DNA of 64,000 bases from Cellulomonas sp. 73-92 (GTDB lineage Bacteria > Actinomycetota > Actinomycetes > Actinomycetales > Cellulomonadaceae), in the NCBI RefSeq assembly GCF_001898175.1, contig NZ_MKTH01000002.1, positions 1 to 64,000 of the forward strand. The letters are read 5' to 3'. The position numbers and the translations under genes were made by a program. Under the pieces are notes generated by a model, which saw only the letters and a list, made by a program, of their open reading frames with translations, did no database searches and was not told the origin of the DNA. The number at the start of each line of letters is the position of its first letter. Position 1 is the first letter of the stretch. Shown piece by piece: positions 36,218 to 43,897 of the stretch.

Positions 36218-37576
36218 ATGGCGATGCTGAGGTCGCGAAGGCTTGAGGCCCTGTTCGATGGTGAGCTCGACGCCGTCACACCGGAGAAGATCCGGTCCCT
36301 CATCGACGGCCAGGTGGGGGAAGCCTTCGACCTGGACTTCAAGGGGCAGCTCTACGGCGGCAGCGACAAGGAGAAACGCGACCTGTGCAGTGACGTCGCC
36401 GCACTCGCGAACACCGCCGGCGGCTTGCTCGTCCTCGGTGTCGTTGAGGACGACCAGTCGCGCGCCGCCGACGCGGCCGGCGTCGACGTATCAGATGGGG
36501 AAGTCGGACGCATTCGCCAGATCGTTGCGGCCGGCGTGTCTCCACTGCCCCAGTTCGACGTTGTCAAGGTCCTCGATGCGGCGACGCCGGGTCACGGCTT
36601 CCTCCTGATCGAGGTGCCCCGCAGCGTGCTCGCCCCGCATGCCGTACTCGTCGGAGAGTCACTGAGGTTCCCGACGCGGAACGGAGCCACGACTCGACAT
36701 CTCTCCGAGCCGGAAGTGGCGGTCGCGTACCGTACGCGGCTGGCCGGCGAGGCCGAGCGAACCGGCCGCCTCGCTCGCATCGAGGCCGACATGCACAACC
36801 GGCTCGACCTTTCCGAGGATCCGTGGCTAATCGTCTCGCTGGTGCCGGACCTGCCGGGCGACTTCACGATCAGACGAGAGACGTTCGCCGAGTTCCAACA
36901 AGAGATGCAGCGGAAGCGGTTCCTCTTCCTCGATGGGGGTGGAACCAACTTTCCCCACGCCGACGTGGGCCACAACCGCCTCCGCGCCGATGATGTGTTC
37001 CGCGAAGACCATCCACAGCCGCACTACCGAGCGATCGAGATTCACACCGACGGATCGGGCACCGCGGCGGTCCGGCTGTACAGCCTCGGAACGCCGACCC
37101 GTGCGTTCGCCGGCCAGGACTCGCCGCTGTGCACCGTGTCCGACGAGGCACTGGCTGCAGCCCTCATCGGCACGTTGCAGTGCCTGGCGTCGAACGCCGC
37201 GGACCGAGCCCATGCTTCCGGCATGGCAGCGCTCCGCGCATCGCTGTTCGTGGCAGCCAACGCGCCGCAGACGGCTTTAGGCTCGATCCGCAGCGGCTTC
37301 GTCAGCACCAGCGGGCACACCGTCCACGCGAACCCTGAGCCGGTGGAAACCTTCGCCCCGCTCGACGAGCTCGTCTCCAGCGGCCGAGACCTTGTCGAAG
37401 CTGCCGCACGGCTGCATCACGGCGTCGGGCATGCTTTCGGCGAGCCCGAATTGCCTCAGCTGACGCTCGACGGTCAGTTGGCATGGCCGTTCTGGAGCCG
37501 CGACCGCCGACCGTACGTCGATGCATGGGCGGACGACAACGGCGTCGAGATCATCGGCAAGCCGGCCGGTCACTAA
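36218..37576 (+). CDS. AlbA_2/Schlafen-like domain protein
   Basis: 452 residues. The N-terminal 150 show the AlbA_2 (Schlafen core) pattern: a Glu/Asp followed by DFKGQLYG, an acidic helix DLCSDVAALANTAGG, then LLVLGVVED. Residues about 155-200 (HAVLVGESLRFPTRNGATTR) continue the domain. The remaining 280 are unassigned. AlbA_2 modules occur in RNase-like Schlafen proteins and in regulators beside ATPases. Nuclease or nucleic-acid-binding function is inference. ATG 36218 has AAGG upstream, ten bases after the preceding stop: a two-gene unit with the DUF5677-like gene. Confidence 0.7.
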   Translation: MAMLRSRRLEALFDGELDAVTPEKIRSLIDGQVGEAFDLDFKGQLYGGSDKEKRDLCSDVAALANTAGGLLVLGVVEDDQSRAADAAGVDVSDGEVGRIRQIVAAGVSPLPQFDVVKVLDAATPGHGFLLIEVPRSVLAPHAVLVGESLRFPTRNGATTRHLSEPEVAVAYRTRLAGEAERTGRLARIEADMHNRLDLSEDPWLIVSLVPDLPGDFTIRRETFAEFQQEMQRKRFLFLDGGGTNFPHADVGHNRLRADDVFREDHPQPHYRAIEIHTDGSGTAAVRLYSLGTPTRAFAGQDSPLCTVSDEALAAALIGTLQCLASNAADRAHASGMAALRASLFVAANAPQTALGSIRSGFVSTSGHTVHANPEPVETFAPLDELVSSGRDLVEAAARLHHGVGHAFGEPELPQLTLDGQLAWPFWSRDRRPYVDAWADDNGVEIIGKPAGH

Positions 37577-37961
37577 CTGCGCACGTGGGGAAGCCGGCGC
37601 TGAGGCGGCTCACCAACTCACGCGGCGGATCCCTCGCTTCGCTACGTTGCAACTCGTGCGTCTCGACGACTCGAACCCGATCCACGTCGTCCTCGACCAG
37701 GACGGCGGCTGGTGGGCTCAGTGGGGCACCCTGGCCGTGACGTCGCTCTTCGTAGACTCCGTCCGTGGAGCGAGCCCAGCCGCTGGTGGGGCGGTCGCGC
37801 GAGGTCGAGTACCTCGCCAACGTCTGGCCGCCGACCGGCGCGCCTTGGCGGTCAGCGGTGACCCTCGCGTCGGGAGACCCAATTAGTGCCAAGCCACCCG
37901 CAGCGCGTCCATCACCGATGCGCCACAATGAGCGGCAGGACATCGACAGGGGGAAGCGGCT
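37577..37961. other. Gap with coding-like fragments
   Basis: Between the AlbA_2 gene and the OLD-like gene. A 76-codon frame (37656-37886, GTG start) begins plausibly (RLDDSNPIHVVLDQDGGWWA), then turns low-complexity. An overlapping frame from 37765 reads like an AAA-type start (VGRSREVEYLANVW). Neither continues, so these may be eroded remnants or chance. I call no gene. Confidence 0.35.
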
Positions 37962-39836
37962 GTGCGCCTTCAAGCGATCGAGATCCGGAACTTCAAGGGC
38001 ATTGCCTACGCCCAGGTGAGCGACTTGGCCACCGAGTCGGTGGTGACAATAAGCGGAAGAAACGGCACCGGCAAATCACTCTTTCTCGAAGCCGTGGTGG
38101 CGGCATGGTCTGAGCGCTACTCCCTCGCCGAATCAGTCGGACCGTGGAGTGATGAACTATCGATATCGCTAGTGCTCACTCTCGCTAACGACGAATGGGA
38201 TCTCGTCGACGATTGGCACCAAAGGATGTACTCGGGGCCCGCGCCGCGGGAGCCGGAAGTTTCATACGAAGTGCGAGCCAATAGAGCGGGCGTACAGGCC
38301 CGCTCACGCGACTCCACCACCGCGCAAATTCTACGAAGCCAGCCATTCCAACGAGAGCACCCATTCTCCCGAATCGATTTGCTGGCGGCGACTCGGCTAG
38401 TTGCCGGCAATGAGAGTGCGGTGGTGGACCTCGCGATGCTTAATCCAGAGCGCGTTGACCAGGACCGCTGGAACATGCTCGACTCGTTCATAAGGCAACG
38501 CTCGCCCATGTCGCTGCCGAGCATAGCAAGCTACTTGGTGACACTCGATTATCAGGCATTCCTTGCAGGGCGACAGGGGCTCGACGTCCCCAATGAGTAC
38601 GAGCGGCTTCAAAGCGCATTCGGCACGGCCACTGGCAAGGGCCTGCACCTACCCGAGTATGACCCCGTGCACGGAAGCAACATCGAGGTCGAGGTGTCCG
38701 CAGGGCACCGGCACGGGTTAGGCGCCCTCAGTAGCGGCGAAAAAGAGATGCTCGCCATAATGTACTTTGTCCGACGACTCTCCGCCTCGGGCGGGATTCT
38801 TTGCATCGACGAACCGGAGCAGCACTTGCATCCCACACTGCAAGCTGCTCTCTTTAAGGCGATGGAGGGCCTCGCGGAGCGTGCCCAGATTCTCGTGGTG
38901 AGCCACTCGGTTAACCTGATCACGGCTGCACCCCTCGGCGGATTGATAGACCTCAAGGCTCCCGACGACGGTTCTGCGAATCAACTGGAACGCCTGAAGG
39001 AGAAACCGGATCGGCTTGAGCTGATGGGGGTGCTGGGCGTAACGCCTGCAAGCCTGCTCCAGAGTGATGCCATCTTGGTCGTCGAAGGGGAAACAGACGC
39101 AAAGTGGCTCGGCACGCTTTTCCCAATCGAACTAGGTCGAACACATGTGATCGTCGCGGGCAACGCTGACAAAGTTCTGGCCGCGCACGACGCCTTGTCT
39201 AGTCTGCCCATCGAATTGCCCTGGCTGTGTCTCCGCGACCGCGATTTGCTGAAGGATGACGAGATTGCCGAGATGCAGAGTCGGTACCCAGCGCTTCACG
39301 TCTGGCCAAAGAGGGCGATCGAGAGTGTCCTATTGGACGGTCGTCTAATAAGTAGGGTCCTGGTTCTCAATGGGGTGAATGTGACACCTACTGAAGTAGA
39401 GGGTTGGCTCCGAGAGTGCGCGGAACCACTTCAGGAGGAGGTACTTGCTGCGATCGTGGAGCGGGAGTTGTCCCGCGCATTTCCTCCGCCCGTACCTGCA
39501 GCAGGGACTGGCAGGTTCGCGAGGATGGAGCAGGTGTATCGCGGATATGTAGAGGTGAATCGAAACCGCGCTGACGAGTTGACGACCGTCCTTGAACGAG
39601 AGCGCACACTGCTGGAGAGCAGATGGCCAACGGAATGGCATAAGCTTGCGGAACCCAAGGCTCTGATGGGAAATCTGCAGAGAAGGACTCCATTGTTCCG
39701 GACAGTGTCGGCGCTTGAAACTGCACTCCTGGTCCGTGCTCGAGAGGAACCTGACTTCAGGCCGGAAGGCTTTGAGGAGTTCCGCTTGCGGCTCGCTTCG
39801 ACGCTGGGGGGCGGCGCGCCGCAGGCGCGCGCTTGA
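37962..39836 (+). CDS. OLD-like ATPase-TOPRIM nuclease
   Basis: 624 residues. ABC/SMC-type ATPase half: AIEIRNFKGI, Walker A GRNGTGKS (32-39), signature LSSGEKEML (256-264), Walker B ILCIDEPEQH (279-288), switch SHS (314-316). C-terminal TOPRIM-like half: ILVVEGETDAKWL (around 371-383), LRDRD (424-428), then KRAIES (450-455). That tail resembles both OLD-family and DUF4435-type TOPRIM domains. Known OLD proteins and Gabija GajA are nucleases active against phage. No GajB-like helicase is nearby, so this would be a stand-alone (class 1) type. Markedly more AT-rich than the rest, which suggests recent transfer. GTG 37962 with purine-rich leader. Confidence 0.85.
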   Translation: MRLQAIEIRNFKGIAYAQVSDLATESVVTISGRNGTGKSLFLEAVVAAWSERYSLAESVGPWSDELSISLVLTLANDEWDLVDDWHQRMYSGPAPREPEVSYEVRANRAGVQARSRDSTTAQILRSQPFQREHPFSRIDLLAATRLVAGNESAVVDLAMLNPERVDQDRWNMLDSFIRQRSPMSLPSIASYLVTLDYQAFLAGRQGLDVPNEYERLQSAFGTATGKGLHLPEYDPVHGSNIEVEVSAGHRHGLGALSSGEKEMLAIMYFVRRLSASGGILCIDEPEQHLHPTLQAALFKAMEGLAERAQILVVSHSVNLITAAPLGGLIDLKAPDDGSANQLERLKEKPDRLELMGVLGVTPASLLQSDAILVVEGETDAKWLGTLFPIELGRTHVIVAGNADKVLAAHDALSSLPIELPWLCLRDRDLLKDDEIAEMQSRYPALHVWPKRAIESVLLDGRLISRVLVLNGVNVTPTEVEGWLRECAEPLQEEVLAAIVERELSRAFPPPVPAAGTGRFARMEQVYRGYVEVNRNRADELTTVLERERTLLESRWPTEWHKLAEPKALMGNLQRRTPLFRTVSALETALLVRAREEPDFRPEGFEEFRLRLASTLGGGAPQARA

Positions 39837-40203
39837 CTTGAAGTGGCAGCAACCTAGAGAAGCTGCGGCACACCCCGGGGGGTGCACGTCCGATAGCGGA
39901 GCCAGTGCCCGGAGGTGGCGCCGGCCAACCACTCGTGCCAGCGGAGGGTTGGACCTTGGTGCGGGTCAACGTCCCGAGCCCGGGGTCAAGTCGACGGTCG
40001 AGGCGCACCGCAGGAGGAACAAGCTTGGCGATCGGACGGACGCCGGACTGAATCCGACCGCCGGACCGGGCAGGGTGGCCAGGAGCTGGTAGCCACCGCA
40101 GGCGCGAAGCCCGCAGCAATGTCAAAGGGGCAAACCGCTGGGAAGAGTCTCCCCTCCTATGCCACCACTCTGGCCTCGGCAACCTGGACCAGGTCTGAAG
40201 AAC
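39837..40203. other. Intergenic gap before the HARE-HTH gene
   Basis: About 370 bases with no supported gene. A GC-palindromic CACCCC/GGGGTG near 39875 might be a weak hairpin. The promoter of the next gene lies at the right end (feature at 40204). Confidence 0.35.
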
Positions 40204-40218
40204 GTGCGATAGTCGCAC
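40204..40218. promoter_or_regulatory. 15-bp palindrome upstream of the HARE-HTH gene
   Basis: GTGCGA-TAG-TCGCAC is a perfect inverted repeat with a three-base centre. An overlapping inverted repeat ATAGT-CGC-ACTAT starts inside it. It lies 44 bases before the favoured start, where a promoter is expected. Candidate autoregulatory operator. Confidence 0.5.
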
Positions 40219-40261
40219 TATGCGGCTAACCCTGAGCCGAGAGGCCTCAGAAGGAGCGCGG

Positions 40262-40660
40262 GTGGATGTGAACGAGTACCTGGAGTTGGTCAGCAAGGTC
40301 GTCATGGCCAACCGAGACGAGGTCGAACAGGACCTCGCGGCCGCTCGTCGCTTTCGCGACCATGTCCGCACCGACCTGGACCAGGCAGAACGACGGGTAG
40401 CCTCGTTCGAATTCCTGCTGTCGCTGGCGACGGGCTCGGGCCGAGCCGTTCAGCGCACGACACTCCACGAGGCCATGCGCCTGGTGCTCCAGTCAGCGCC
40501 GGGACGCCGCATGCCCGCAGGTGACCTGGCAAGGGAGATCAACCGCCGTGGCCTCTACCGAATGCGTGACGGCCGCCTCGTCGAGCCTCAACAGATTCAT
40601 GCCAGAGCCGGAAACTACGACTGGTTCGACCGGAGCGACCGGGGCATTGGCCTCGTGTGA
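40262..40660 (+). CDS. HARE-HTH (HB1/ASXL-type) domain protein
   Basis: 132 residues. N-terminal coiled helix (DVNEYLELVSKVVMANRDEV, then RFRDHVRTDLDQAERRVAS). C-terminal 65 residues have the HARE-HTH pattern: TLHEAMRLVLQSAPGRRMP, LAREINRRGLYRMRDG, IHARAGNYDWFDRSDRGIGL. HARE-HTH modules bind DNA and occur beside restriction or nuclease genes. GTG 40262 is favoured because AAGGAG lies five bases upstream; a longer frame from 40220 overlaps the palindromic promoter. It may regulate island cargo. Confidence 0.75.
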   Translation: MDVNEYLELVSKVVMANRDEVEQDLAAARRFRDHVRTDLDQAERRVASFEFLLSLATGSGRAVQRTTLHEAMRLVLQSAPGRRMPAGDLAREINRRGLYRMRDGRLVEPQQIHARAGNYDWFDRSDRGIGLV

Positions 40661-41036
40661 CGGAGGTACCGGCAGCCGACTCGGCGGCGAAACTGCCGAT
40701 CGTAGCCGGACGTCGGAGGCGCCCCCGAAGGCGGCCTCCTCGATCGAAGTAGCAGCGTGACTCGGGGCTGGTGTTGAACAGGCGGGCGCGTTGAAGCGGG
40801 CTTGATGGGCCCTGGCGACCGCTGCCCCACTGCGTGTCGGCCGAGCGCTTCTAGAGGCACTGCCCATTCCATCCTCAGGCCATCTCACAGCTGGCGGCGA
40901 GGCGTTGACGGCGGGGTGGGCCGCCTACCCGAACCTACAGACGTTTGCGCCTTCGTCCACGCAACCGCCACAGCAACCGAACCTGGGGCGGCTCTGCCAG
41001 CGGGCTCGGGGCCGATGCAGGCTCGGTGCGGGACGG
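40661..41036. other. Intergenic gap between the HARE-HTH gene and the convergent excisionase-like gene
   Basis: About 376 bases. I see no gene. GGAGGC (40715-40720) and GCCTCC (40734-40739) can form a six-base stem that may end the HARE-HTH transcript. Confidence 0.4.
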
Positions 41037-41303
41037 TCACTCACCGCCGCCGAACATCGCGATGATCGCCTGGCGCGAGATGAACCACTGTCGACCGAAT
41101 CGGACGGCCGAGATGTCGCCATCCTCGATCGCCCGGCTCACGGTGCGAGTGTCGATCCGAAGCAGCTTGGCAAGTTCCGTGCGGGTCACAGTGGGTCGAT
41201 CTGCGGCGAGGAGCCCCGACCAAGTCGTAATCGTTTCGTCCTTCGGGGTCCCGTCCAGGCTGAGAGAGGTGCTGGGTGTGGTAGCGATCGTCATGACATG
41301 CAT
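41037..41303 (-). CDS. Excisionase-like helix-turn-helix protein
   Basis: About 88 residues with the MerR/Xis-type winged HTH: TVTRTELAKLLRIDTRTVSR, then AIEDGDISAVRFGRQWFISR. Ends IAMFGGGE. Small size and position beside the integrase at 42161 suggest a recombination directionality factor (excisionase) or regulator of it. ATG 41303 or 41294 are two nearby starts; no clear ribosome-binding site. The longer in-frame extension to 41573 is low-complexity and not used. Confidence 0.75.
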   Translation of the reverse strand: MHVMTIATTPSTSLSLDGTPKDETITTWSGLLAADRPTVTRTELAKLLRIDTRTVSRAIEDGDISAVRFGRQWFISRQAIIAMFGGGE

Positions 41304-41515
41304 ATGTGCGGCAGCCGACCGCGATGCGTCACTTCGACCCCGCCGCACCGGGGATACTCCGAACATTGGCGGGCACGAACACCACCGGCAAGCTGCGCGT
41401 GGCACGGTGCCATGCGAGTTCGCGCCCTCTGCAGCGATGGGGCGTCCACCTCGGTCCTGCGCCTTCGCCCCGCGGAATCGCTCGCTGAAACGCAATCGGA
41501 ACTGTCGACAACCCC

Positions 41516-41998
41516 CTAGATCTCGTACGTGTCCGAGCGTGGTCCCGCACGCCGTCGCTGGATCCGGCTCCACAGGAGGCTCAGCACGTGACCGAGGAGC
41601 AGCACCACCGCGGCAAGCATGAAGAGCAGGCCGATAGCGACGATCACGAGTCCGAGTGGGGCGGCGGCGGCCTCTACTTGCTCACGCCACCGGATGCTTC
41701 CGGTGAGTGAGAGCGCCAGGGCGATGACGATCCATCCTGCGAAGGTCCACGTCGTCCCGAGAATCCAGAATTGCTCGATTCGACGGTCACGCTTGCGTTC
41801 GTCGACCAACGCAGCTAGTGCTGTTTCGACCTGAAGCCGATGCCGGTTCTTCGCCTCGCCGTCCGGCATCGCGTTGAGAATCTCGAGGTCTCGCTTGAGT
41901 CGCTCCTGCCGACGCCCGTCGGCTGACAGCGCCGGCACGCGCGGGAGCAGCGCCAGTGCCGCAGCGCCGATCGTGACAACCGCCGTGCCGATGTCCAC
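41516..41998 (-). CDS. Small membrane protein, unknown function
   Basis: 160 residues. One N-terminal hydrophobic segment (TAVVTIGAAALALLPRV), a charged central helix (ERLKRDLEILNAMPDGEAKN to VDERKRDRRIEQ), then two strong transmembrane helices (TWTFAGWIVIALALSL, PLGLVIVAIGLLFMLAAVVL) and a basic tail. I do not recognise a family. It is encoded between the excisionase-like gene and the integrase gene on the same strand. Membrane proteins are frequent in defence cargo, but nothing here shows such a role. GTG 41998. Confidence 0.6.
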   Translation of the reverse strand: MDIGTAVVTIGAAALALLPRVPALSADGRRQERLKRDLEILNAMPDGEAKNRHRLQVETALAALVDERKRDRRIEQFWILGTTWTFAGWIVIALALSLTGSIRWREQVEAAAAPLGLVIVAIGLLFMLAAVVLLLGHVLSLLWSRIQRRRAGPRSDTYEI

Positions 41999-42160
41999 GC
42001 ACAGGCATCGACGGGGGCCTCCGGAACCTTGAGGTCGCTGAACGGAGCGGCGACTCCCTCGAGGCTGAGCTCCATCACCCGCACTCGGCGGCGGCGCGCC
42101 GATCGACGGCTTCGAGACGCCGATTCCTCTCTGGCGCGCTTGCCGCCAACCGGACGCGCC

Positions 42161-43447
42161 CTAGGCCTCCGGGGCTTGGGACAACCGACCGAAGGCGTCC
42201 GCCGCCGCCCGCTGTGTCGTCGGGAGCACGTGGCTGTACAGATCCATCGTGATCGCGATCGTCGAGTGCCCGAGGCGCTCCTGCACGACCTTCGGGTGCA
42301 CGCCGGCCTCGAGGAGGAGCGTCGCGTGCGTGTGCCGCAGGTCATGGAGGCGGATGAGTGGAATCTGCTCAGGCGCCGAAGCCTGCTCGTTGTAGCGCCG
42401 CACTGCTGCACCGAATCGCTTCGTGACCTGGTCCGACACGAACATCTTCCCGTCTGCCCCGACGAACACGGGCTTGTCCCGGGCCACGAGTCGAGGATCG
42501 AGGTACGACATCAACCGCAGCTGGGCCCGGAGTGCCGCTACCGCTGCGTCATCGATGTCGATCGGGTGGGTGCCCGCGTGGCCTCCGGCGCTCTTCGGCA
42601 CCGACTCGACGTCCCGCGTCACCTGGCCCTTCTCTCGCACCTGGACCCGCGAGCGTCGGACAGAGATCGACCCAGCAACCAGGTCGATGTCCCCCCATCG
42701 CAGCCCGAGCAGCTCACCTCGGCGGACGCCGGTGTGAGCGGCGACAACCCAGGCGTAGCGCAACGGATCGATCTCCTCGTCGACCACCCAGTTCAGGAAG
42801 AGCCTGAGCTCCTCGGCCCGCCACGGTGTGATCTCGGGCTTGGCGGAACGGACCTCGCGTGCCGTCGGAGGGTTGGCACGCCGATAGCGCGCGGAGTTGG
42901 TGGCGAGGAGGTTGTCGTCGACCGCGGCCTGCAAGATCGCGCCGATCAGCGTGTGGCACTTGCGAACGGTGTTGGGACCAATCGGCTCTCGGGGTTGCTC
43001 GTCCCCGTCCTCGACGGCTGCCGTGCCGTCCTCAAGCCGCTGGTAGAGCGAAGCGAGTGTCGTCGGCCGGATGGCCTTCAGCGGAACGGGGCCGAGCGTG
43101 GGCAAGACGTGAAGGCGCAGCAACCTCCGATAGCCGGCCTTCGTGGTGGCTGCGCCTCGAAAGCCGTCGAGCCACGTGGCGGCGAACTCTCCGAAGGTTG
43201 TTTCCTTCGACCTGGTCAGCTTGCCCTCGTCGAGGTCGGTCAAGACCCGACGCAGGTACGAGATGGCCTCCTTCTGCTCGACGAAGCCACCTTTTGATGC
43301 CAGCCGCTTGCCGGCGTCCGGGTCGTCGATGTCGATCGGCTCGTGCCAGAGCGCGCGGTACCGCCGACCGCCCTTGGTCTCGTACGAGCCGATGCTGCCT
43401 TCACCTGCGCCGCGACGGCGACTCTTGCGGCCGTTGGAACGTGTCAT
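42161..43447 (-). CDS. Tyrosine recombinase (integrase) of the island
   Basis: 428 residues. AP2/SAM-like arm-binding N-terminus (GEGSIGSYETKGGRRYRALW), core-binding domain (FGEFAATWLDGFRG), and catalytic domain with TGVRRGE (Arg242), HDLRHTH (His368, Arg371), GHS (His394) and nucleophile Tyr404 (MDLYSH). All catalytic residues are present, so it is probably active. It is 240 bases from the 3' end of tRNA-Leu, with the same orientation as the tRNA, as expected for integration at tRNA 3' ends. ATG 43447; the longer frame from TTG 43510 is not needed. Confidence 0.93.
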   Translation of the reverse strand: MTRSNGRKSRRRGAGEGSIGSYETKGGRRYRALWHEPIDIDDPDAGKRLASKGGFVEQKEAISYLRRVLTDLDEGKLTRSKETTFGEFAATWLDGFRGAATTKAGYRRLLRLHVLPTLGPVPLKAIRPTTLASLYQRLEDGTAAVEDGDEQPREPIGPNTVRKCHTLIGAILQAAVDDNLLATNSARYRRANPPTAREVRSAKPEITPWRAEELRLFLNWVVDEEIDPLRYAWVVAAHTGVRRGELLGLRWGDIDLVAGSISVRRSRVQVREKGQVTRDVESVPKSAGGHAGTHPIDIDDAAVAALRAQLRLMSYLDPRLVARDKPVFVGADGKMFVSDQVTKRFGAAVRRYNEQASAPEQIPLIRLHDLRHTHATLLLEAGVHPKVVQERLGHSTIAITMDLYSHVLPTTQRAAADAFGRLSQAPEA

Positions 43448-43662
43448 GCCCGGTACATGTGCGGCAGCGCCGCGTCTCGGTGGCGCTCGGAGTGGGGCAA
43501 TCGTCACCAAAGCCGCTGATCAGACCGGGTGAAACCTCCAGAGGACCGGCCGCTCGAACGGCGAAACGTCCGAGTGCACGTAGATGCCCACAGATGCGGC
43601 CGAAGATCGTTGTGACATCGAGTCCGACGCTAGTCGGCGCCGCGGCGGATGTTTCCGCAGGT

Positions 43663-43686
43663 CAGAGGCCATTTCTCAGGCCTCTG
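43663..43686 (-). terminator. Hairpin after tRNA-Leu
   Basis: Perfect eight-base inverted repeat CAGAGGCC / GGCCTCTG with loop ATTTCTCA, five bases beyond the tRNA 3' end on the minus strand. May be the tRNA terminator, and is also in the area where the attachment site must lie. Confidence 0.55.
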
Positions 43687-43690
43687 TGAG

Positions 43691-43774
43691 TGTCCGGAAG
43701 GGGACTTGAACCCCTACGCCCTATACGGGCACTAGCACCTCAAGCTAGCGCGTCTGCCATTCCGCCACCCGGAC
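43691..43774 (-). tRNA. tRNA-Leu (anticodon GAG)
   Basis: 84 bases on the minus strand. Acceptor stem GTCCGGG pairs with TCCGGAC (last pair G-T), discriminator A, no encoded CCA. D-arm GGCGGAATGGCAGACGC, anticodon stem CTAGC / GCTAG with loop TTGAGGT (anticodon GAG), a long variable arm as in class II leucine tRNAs, and T-arm AGGGGTTCAAGTCCCCT. It is intact although an integrase element is inserted next to its 3' end. Confidence 0.95.
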
Positions 43775-43897
43775 GAGGTGGTCACCCCGGGGTCCGCGGA
43801 CCCCGCAGGTGCGCCGAGAAAGATAGCACGGAGCGGCGCCTGCCCCAGCATCGCGTCTGCGGCAGACTGGCCCGGAACGATGCGACCAGGAGGGGCG

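Noticed and set aside
37962-39836. Gabija GajA, with a GajB partner.
   Set aside because: No UvrD-like helicase gene next to it; flanking frames are HARE-HTH and AlbA_2. OLD-like is the safer call.
31147-42018. 14-bp direct repeat GCATCGACGGGGGC at 31147 and 42005 as possible attachment sites.
   Set aside because: A 14-mer repeat is expected by chance in 64 kb of GC-rich DNA, flanks differ, and it would exclude the integrase gene.
43690-43774. CRISPR or retron element at the tRNA end.
   Set aside because: No repeated spacers, no reverse transcriptase or Cas gene; the sequence is a normal tRNA-Leu plus one hairpin.
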